This document shows, in pieces, positions 61,541 through 64,000 of a DNA stretch of 64,000 bases (within the stretch, counting starts at the first letter, position 1; the number at the start of each line of letters is the position of its first letter). The translations under genes were made by a program, and so were the position numbers. The stretch comes from Burkholderia sp. Ac-20365. Lineage in GTDB: Bacteria > Pseudomonadota > Gammaproteobacteria > Burkholderiales > Burkholderiaceae. A model generated the notes under the pieces. That model made no database searches. It was not told the DNA's origin and saw only the letters and a list, made by a program, of their open reading frames with translations. The DNA lies in contig NZ_JAAGPI010000021.1 of the NCBI RefSeq assembly GCF_017104715.1, forward strand, positions 102,857-166,856, given 5' to 3'.

Positions 61541-62508
61541 AGATCGAGCACGAGCGTGGGCGTGCGCGAGCGCGACACGCAGCAGCAGATCACGCTGTTG
61601 CTCGCGCGTTCTGCCTTGCTCAGGCAATGATCGCGATGCTCAGGCTCGCCGCTGACGACATCGACCATGCAGGTGCCGCACACGCCTTCACCGCACGACG
61701 TGTCGACTTCGATGCCGATTGCAGCGAGCGCTTCGACGATCGACGTCTTGCTGTCCACATGCACGGTTTGCCCGGTGCTCGCCAGTTGCACGTCGAAGCT
61801 GTCGAGCGTGTTGTCACTGGCAGGCGCCAGAGGTTCGGCAGCAAAGCGTTCGAGATGAATCGCTTCAGCAGGAAGACGCGCTTCACCCGCAGCGACCACG
61901 CGGTCCATGAACGGTACGGGGCCGCATGTGTAGACGTGCGTGCCTTGTGGTGCATCGGCGAGACAGGCTGCGAGTTCCGCGTCGAGCGCGTCGGGTTCGA
62001 TGCCGTAGTGCAGTTTGACGTAACCGTCGAACGGCGCGCGCGAGAGCAGCGGAAGAAACGCTGCATGCTCGGCGCTGCGCGCGAAGTAGTGCAGTTCGAA
62101 CGGCACGTTCATCTTCAGGAGCCGATACGCCATCGAAAGCAGCGGGGTGATGCCGATACCCGCGCCGATCAGTACATGCCGGCTCGCGTTATCGGCGAGA
62201 CGGAACAGATTGCGCGGCGCACCGACGGACAGCTCGGTGCCGATCTTCACATCATCATGCAACGAACGCGAGCCGCCGCGCGATTGCACTTCCTTCTTGA
62301 CGGCGAACAGATGCGAGTCGCGGCACTCGGGGTCGCCGCATAGCGAGTATTGGCGCGTGACGCCGGATGGGCTCGTCACATCGATGTGGGCGCCGGGTTC
62401 GTATGCATCGAAGGGCTGGCCGTCGAGGCGCGAAATCATGAATGAGCGGACGCCGTGTGCTTCATCGCGCACGGCGTCGACGCGAACCTTGAACGATTGG
62501 GCTTGCAT
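61537..62508 (-). CDS. iacF: Dioxygenase reductase IacF
   Basis: 323 aa from the ATG at 62508; the much longer frame to 62928 is not coding. Plan: a flavin domain with RQYSLCG, an NAD domain with GAGIGITPLLSMAY and TCGPVPFMDRV, and a C-terminal plant-type 2Fe-2S domain with CGEGVCGTC and a distant HCLS Cys. This is the VanB/phthalate-dioxygenase-reductase order. It carries electrons from NAD(P)H to IacC/IacD. Confidence 0.87.
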   Translation of the reverse strand: MQAQSFKVRVDAVRDEAHGVRSFMISRLDGQPFDAYEPGAHIDVTSPSGVTRQYSLCGDPECRDSHLFAVKKEVQSRGGSRSLHDDVKIGTELSVGAPRNLFRLADNASRHVLIGAGIGITPLLSMAYRLLKMNVPFELHYFARSAEHAAFLPLLSRAPFDGYVKLHYGIEPDALDAELAACLADAPQGTHVYTCGPVPFMDRVVAAGEARLPAEAIHLERFAAEPLAPASDNTLDSFDVQLASTGQTVHVDSKTSIVEALAAIGIEVDTSCGEGVCGTCMVDVVSGEPEHRDHCLSKAERASNSVICCCVSRSRTPTLVLDL

Positions 62509-62566
62509 GGTGCGATCCAGTCTGTTGCTAATGGGGGGAGTCGCACTCAGATTAAGGTTCGCGCCT

Positions 62567-62590
62567 CGATCAGGCAAATCGATTAAAAAT
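62567..62590. promoter_or_regulatory. Candidate operator before iacF
   Basis: CGATCA followed 2 nt later by CAAATCGATTAAAAAT, the same 16-mer in the same orientation as at 60546-60561. It lies 67-82 nt upstream of the iacF ATG. Sixteen identical bases before two promoters of one pathway are unlikely by chance in GC-rich DNA. Confidence 0.7.
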
Positions 62591-62630
62591 GGTAGATCGC
62601 ATAAACTGCATGGATGATTGACGGGCGGGT

Positions 62631-63611
62631 TTAGCGGTTCACGTCGACCACAAGACGCCCGCGCACCTTGCCGTCGAGCATGTCGGGCGCGACCGCGAGC
62701 GCCTCGGCGAGACCGATTTCCTTGACCATCGATTCCAGTTGCGCCGTGCTCAGATCCTGCGCAATGCGCTGCCATGCTTCCACGCGGCGCGCATGCGGCG
62801 CCATCACGCTGTCGATGCCCGCGAGCGTCACGCCGCGCAGGATGAAGGGCGCGACGGTAGAGGGGAAGTCCATGCCTTGCGCGAGCCCGCAGGCGGCCAC
62901 GATGCCGCCATACGCCGTGCCCGCGCACGCGTTAGCGAGCGTGTGACTGCCGACAGCATCGACGGCTGCAACCCAGCGTTCCTTTGCGAGCGGCTTGCCC
63001 GGCCCGGACAGTTCTGCGCGATCGATGATCTCCTGCGCGCCCAGTTCACGCAGATAGTCCGCTTCGGCCGGGCGTCCCGTCGATGCAATCACCTGGTAGC
63101 CGCGTTTGGCGAGCAGCATGATCGCGACACTGCCCACACCGCCCGCGGCGCCCGTCACGAGCACCTTGCCCTGCGACGGTGTGACGCCATGGCGCTCGAG
63201 CGCGAGGACGCACAGCATCGCGGTATAGCCCGCGGTACCGACGGCCATCGTGTCGCGCGCGCTCAGCGTGGAAGGCATGGCCACGAGCCAGTCGCCGCTC
63301 ACGCGCGCGCGTTGCGCGAGGCCGCCCCAATGTTTCTCGCCGACGCCGAAGCCATTCAGGATCACGCGATCGCCAGCCTTCCATTGCGCATGCTCACTGG
63401 TTTCGACCACGCCCGCGAAGTCGATGCCCGGCACCATCGGAAAGCTGCGCACGACGGGCGAGCGGCCCGTGATTGCGAGTGCGTCCTTGTAGTTGAGCGT
63501 CGACCATTCGACGCGCACGGTGACATCGCCTGCAGGCAGATTCGCTTCGTCGATGTCGGTGATGGATGCGTGGCTGCCGTTGTCCTGCTTCTCGATCAAG
63601 ATGCCTTTCAT
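62631..63611 (-). CDS. acuI: Acrylyl-CoA reductase/YhdH-type zinc-free alcohol dehydrogenase
   Basis: 326 aa from the ATG at 63611. It matches the YhdH/AcuI branch of MDR enzymes: STLNYKDALAITGRSPVVRSFPMVPGID, NGFGVGEKHWGGLAQRARV, the cofactor motif VTGAAGGVGSVAIMLLAKRGYQV, and GIDSVMAPHARR. The enzyme reduces acryloyl-CoA to propionyl-CoA with NADPH in its best-known role. It follows the iac cluster, but a role in IAA use is unproven. Confidence 0.85.
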   Translation of the reverse strand: MKGILIEKQDNGSHASITDIDEANLPAGDVTVRVEWSTLNYKDALAITGRSPVVRSFPMVPGIDFAGVVETSEHAQWKAGDRVILNGFGVGEKHWGGLAQRARVSGDWLVAMPSTLSARDTMAVGTAGYTAMLCVLALERHGVTPSQGKVLVTGAAGGVGSVAIMLLAKRGYQVIASTGRPAEADYLRELGAQEIIDRAELSGPGKPLAKERWVAAVDAVGSHTLANACAGTAYGGIVAACGLAQGMDFPSTVAPFILRGVTLAGIDSVMAPHARRVEAWQRIAQDLSTAQLESMVKEIGLAEALAVAPDMLDGKVRGRLVVDVNR

Positions 63612-63833
63612 GGTTCCGTCCGTTGAGTTCGCGTGCGATCGCCTGCTCATACCAGCTGGCGGGTGCGTATCAGCGTACTAGTCTAGGCGAATGCGGGCCG
63701 TGAGGTCGCGTCTGGCGTGTTCAACAATGCGACGCGCCTTTGCTTTCGGCGCGCGAATCGGCGCTGCCTGGGTTCAGGCAGTGTGGGGGCGTGTGCGTTG
63801 CGTGTGTTTCGTCGAATGAATGTCGCGCTTGAT

Positions 63834-64000
63834 TTAGCGGGTGTAGTAGCCGCGCTGCTGCATGCACTTCGCGTATGCGGTCCAGTAGCGCACCATCGGC
63901 GGCTCGGGCGGCGGCGGTGGCGGCATCGAGGCAATCGACGGCATGCTCGCGCCCGATGCTGCCTCCGCGCCTGACGCTGCAACTGCACCCGAAGCCCCTG
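63834..64000 (-). CDS. 3' end of an unknown Pro/Ala-rich gene (runs off the right edge)
   Basis: Reading leftward from the window edge gives a 55-residue C-terminus ending WTAYAKCMQQRGYYTR, preceded by SMPPPPPPEPPM and Ala/Ser/Gly-rich sequence. The stop is at 63836-63834. A single Cys and a Pro-rich linker suggest an exported or lipoprotein-like product, but the start is outside the window. The upstream frames in this interval are shadows. Confidence 0.55.
   Translation of the reverse strand, partial: GASGAVAASGAEAASGASMPSIASMPPPPPPEPPMVRYWTAYAKCMQQRGYYTR

Noticed and set aside
62509..62928. N-terminal extension of iacF
   Set aside because: It overlaps the acuI 3' end and the operator motif, and lacks family sequence; the ATG at 62508 fits the reductase family start.

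Overview
The window is a piece of a high-GC beta-proteobacterial chromosome, most likely Paraburkholderia or a close relative (Burkholderia sensu lato). The evidence is the uniform strong GC3 bias, a DUF3022-type protein, a porin and HiPIP of the Burkholderia type, the prkA-yeaH-spoVR operon, and above all an indole-3-acetate (iac) cluster whose gene content and regulators match what is described for P. phytofirmans. No rRNA, tRNA, CRISPR array, prophage or transposase gene was found. All assignments were made by reading the sequence; no database search was run.

Layout. 1-2.4 kb: end of a glutathione S-transferase gene, then a YeiH-type exporter divergent from a YeiE-like LysR regulator. 2.4-7.7 kb: a five-gene 2-ketogluconate operon (kguE-kguK-kguT-kguD-ptxS) with a 26-bp near-perfect palindrome, the probable PtxS operator, 30 nt before kguE. 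7.8-17 kb: housekeeping and accessory genes (YhfC-like protease, DUF3022, PGDYG, Spy-like chaperone, LysR, Lrp with a saccharopine-dehydrogenase-like enzyme, a small P-loop kinase, a FitAB toxin-antitoxin pair, a lipoprotein, CorA, LysE). 17.5-23.6 kb: a ribose-type system rbsB-rbsA-rbsC-rbsR-rbsK with a LacI-type operator before rbsB. 23.8-26.6 kb: a chemoreceptor and a 2-oxopent-4-enoate hydratase-like protein. 27.5-32.5 kb: prkA-yeaH-spoVR, behind an 824-bp gene-free stretch. 33.4-45.5 kb: kgtP, a glycosyltransferase, small hypothetical proteins, an MFS exporter, MscS, a cardiolipin-synthase-like PLD enzyme, a porin, and HiPIP with a Pr6Pr membrane protein. 46.2-50.7 kb: a phytase-esterase-like protein with a His/Asp-rich tail, an FNT channel, a J-domain protein and small proteins.

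50.9-62.5 kb is the iac cluster for degradation of the plant hormone indole-3-acetate toward catechol: iacG, a FixJ-like response regulator, the leftward operon iacA-B-I-H-E, a PAS sensor kinase divergent from iacA, the leftward operon iacC-iacD-tautomerase, a LysR regulator divergent from iacC, and iacF. A 16-bp motif with an AATCGATT core sits before both iacC and iacF in the same orientation, a candidate operator for the LysR regulator. An acuI/yhdH-type reductase and the 3' end of an unknown gene close the window.

The most unusual non-coding content is a family of about 650-bp elements present three times (32540-33188, 34749-35399, 45514-46164), plus one detached end (35441-35502). Each begins TGGCATCCGCG, ends in its inverse, and is a nested giant palindrome with no credible gene. 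Two direct copies bracket kgtP exactly, and the third is inverted. Their outer edges adjoin C/A-rich tracts, including a (CCAAAC)5 microsatellite.
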